Positions 21,415 through 21,437 of a stretch of DNA of 21,437 nt are shown piece by piece. A model generated the notes under the pieces. It was not told the DNA's origin and searched no databases. It worked only from the letters and a program-made list of their open reading frames with translations. The stretch spans positions 1-21,437 of the forward strand of contig JAPLJU010000056.1 of the NCBI GenBank assembly GCA_026388445.1, read 5' to 3'. Position 1 is the first letter of the stretch; each line of letters opens with the position of its first letter. A program made the translations under genes and the position numbers. Origin of the DNA: Deltaproteobacteria bacterium. GTDB lineage: Bacteria > Desulfobacterota > Syntrophia > Syntrophales > UBA2192.

Positions 21415-21437
21415 GGATCCATCATGTATGGCTTGAT

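Overview
The window looks like a chromosomal segment of a Gram-negative bacterium of the former Deltaproteobacteria (Desulfobacterota, Syntrophobacterales-like). This is inferred from protein character, moderately high GC with frequent AGG arginine codons, lipoprotein signals, an outer-membrane secretin and sigma-54 promoters. No 16S rRNA or other firm taxonomic marker is present, so the assignment is tentative. No rRNA, tRNA, CRISPR array or insertion sequence was seen.

Positions 1-7060 are ordinary housekeeping content. They hold the 5' part of a UPF0182 membrane protein (minus) with a clean sigma-70 promoter, and a SPOR + NlpC/P60 cell-wall lipoprotein. A 28-codon methyltransferase-like fragment and a hotdog thioesterase follow. 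A minus-strand operon encodes exonuclease III and AzlC/AzlD amino-acid export. A YbaK-type tRNA-editing deacylase and a seven-helix membrane protein of unknown function come next. A minus-strand pair encodes YjbQ (UPF0047) and a metallo-beta-lactamase-fold hydrolase.

Positions 7060-21437 hold the interesting part, a compact type IV pilus locus of the MSHA/PilMNOPQ kind. In order it has a fused PilM-PilN protein, PilO, a PilP/GspC-like protein, a lipoprotein secretin, an ExeA/MshM-like ATPase with a periplasmic LysM-like and SPOR-like tail, a PilB/GspE/MshE-type assembly ATPase and a PilC/GspF platform protein. A membrane-anchored sigma-54 activator without a receiver domain follows, then one type IV pilin. 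A strong terminator after the pilin separates it from a convergent TMTC-like GT-C glycosyltransferase with TPRs. That gene appears frameshifted near its 3' end.

The locus seems to be wired as one circuit. Both the machinery operon and the pilin gene have a sigma-54 promoter (GG-N10-GC). Each is preceded by the same bipartite motif, TTGTAG ... CAATAA(g)TTGTAAGTA, and followed by an unusually long leader of about 270-285 nt. The activator encoded between them is the obvious candidate regulator. My working model is that a two-helix membrane activator, possibly sensing pilin or envelope state directly, controls both machinery and pilin without a PilS/PilR phosphorelay. The promoters and domain structure are visible in the sequence; the sensing role is inference.
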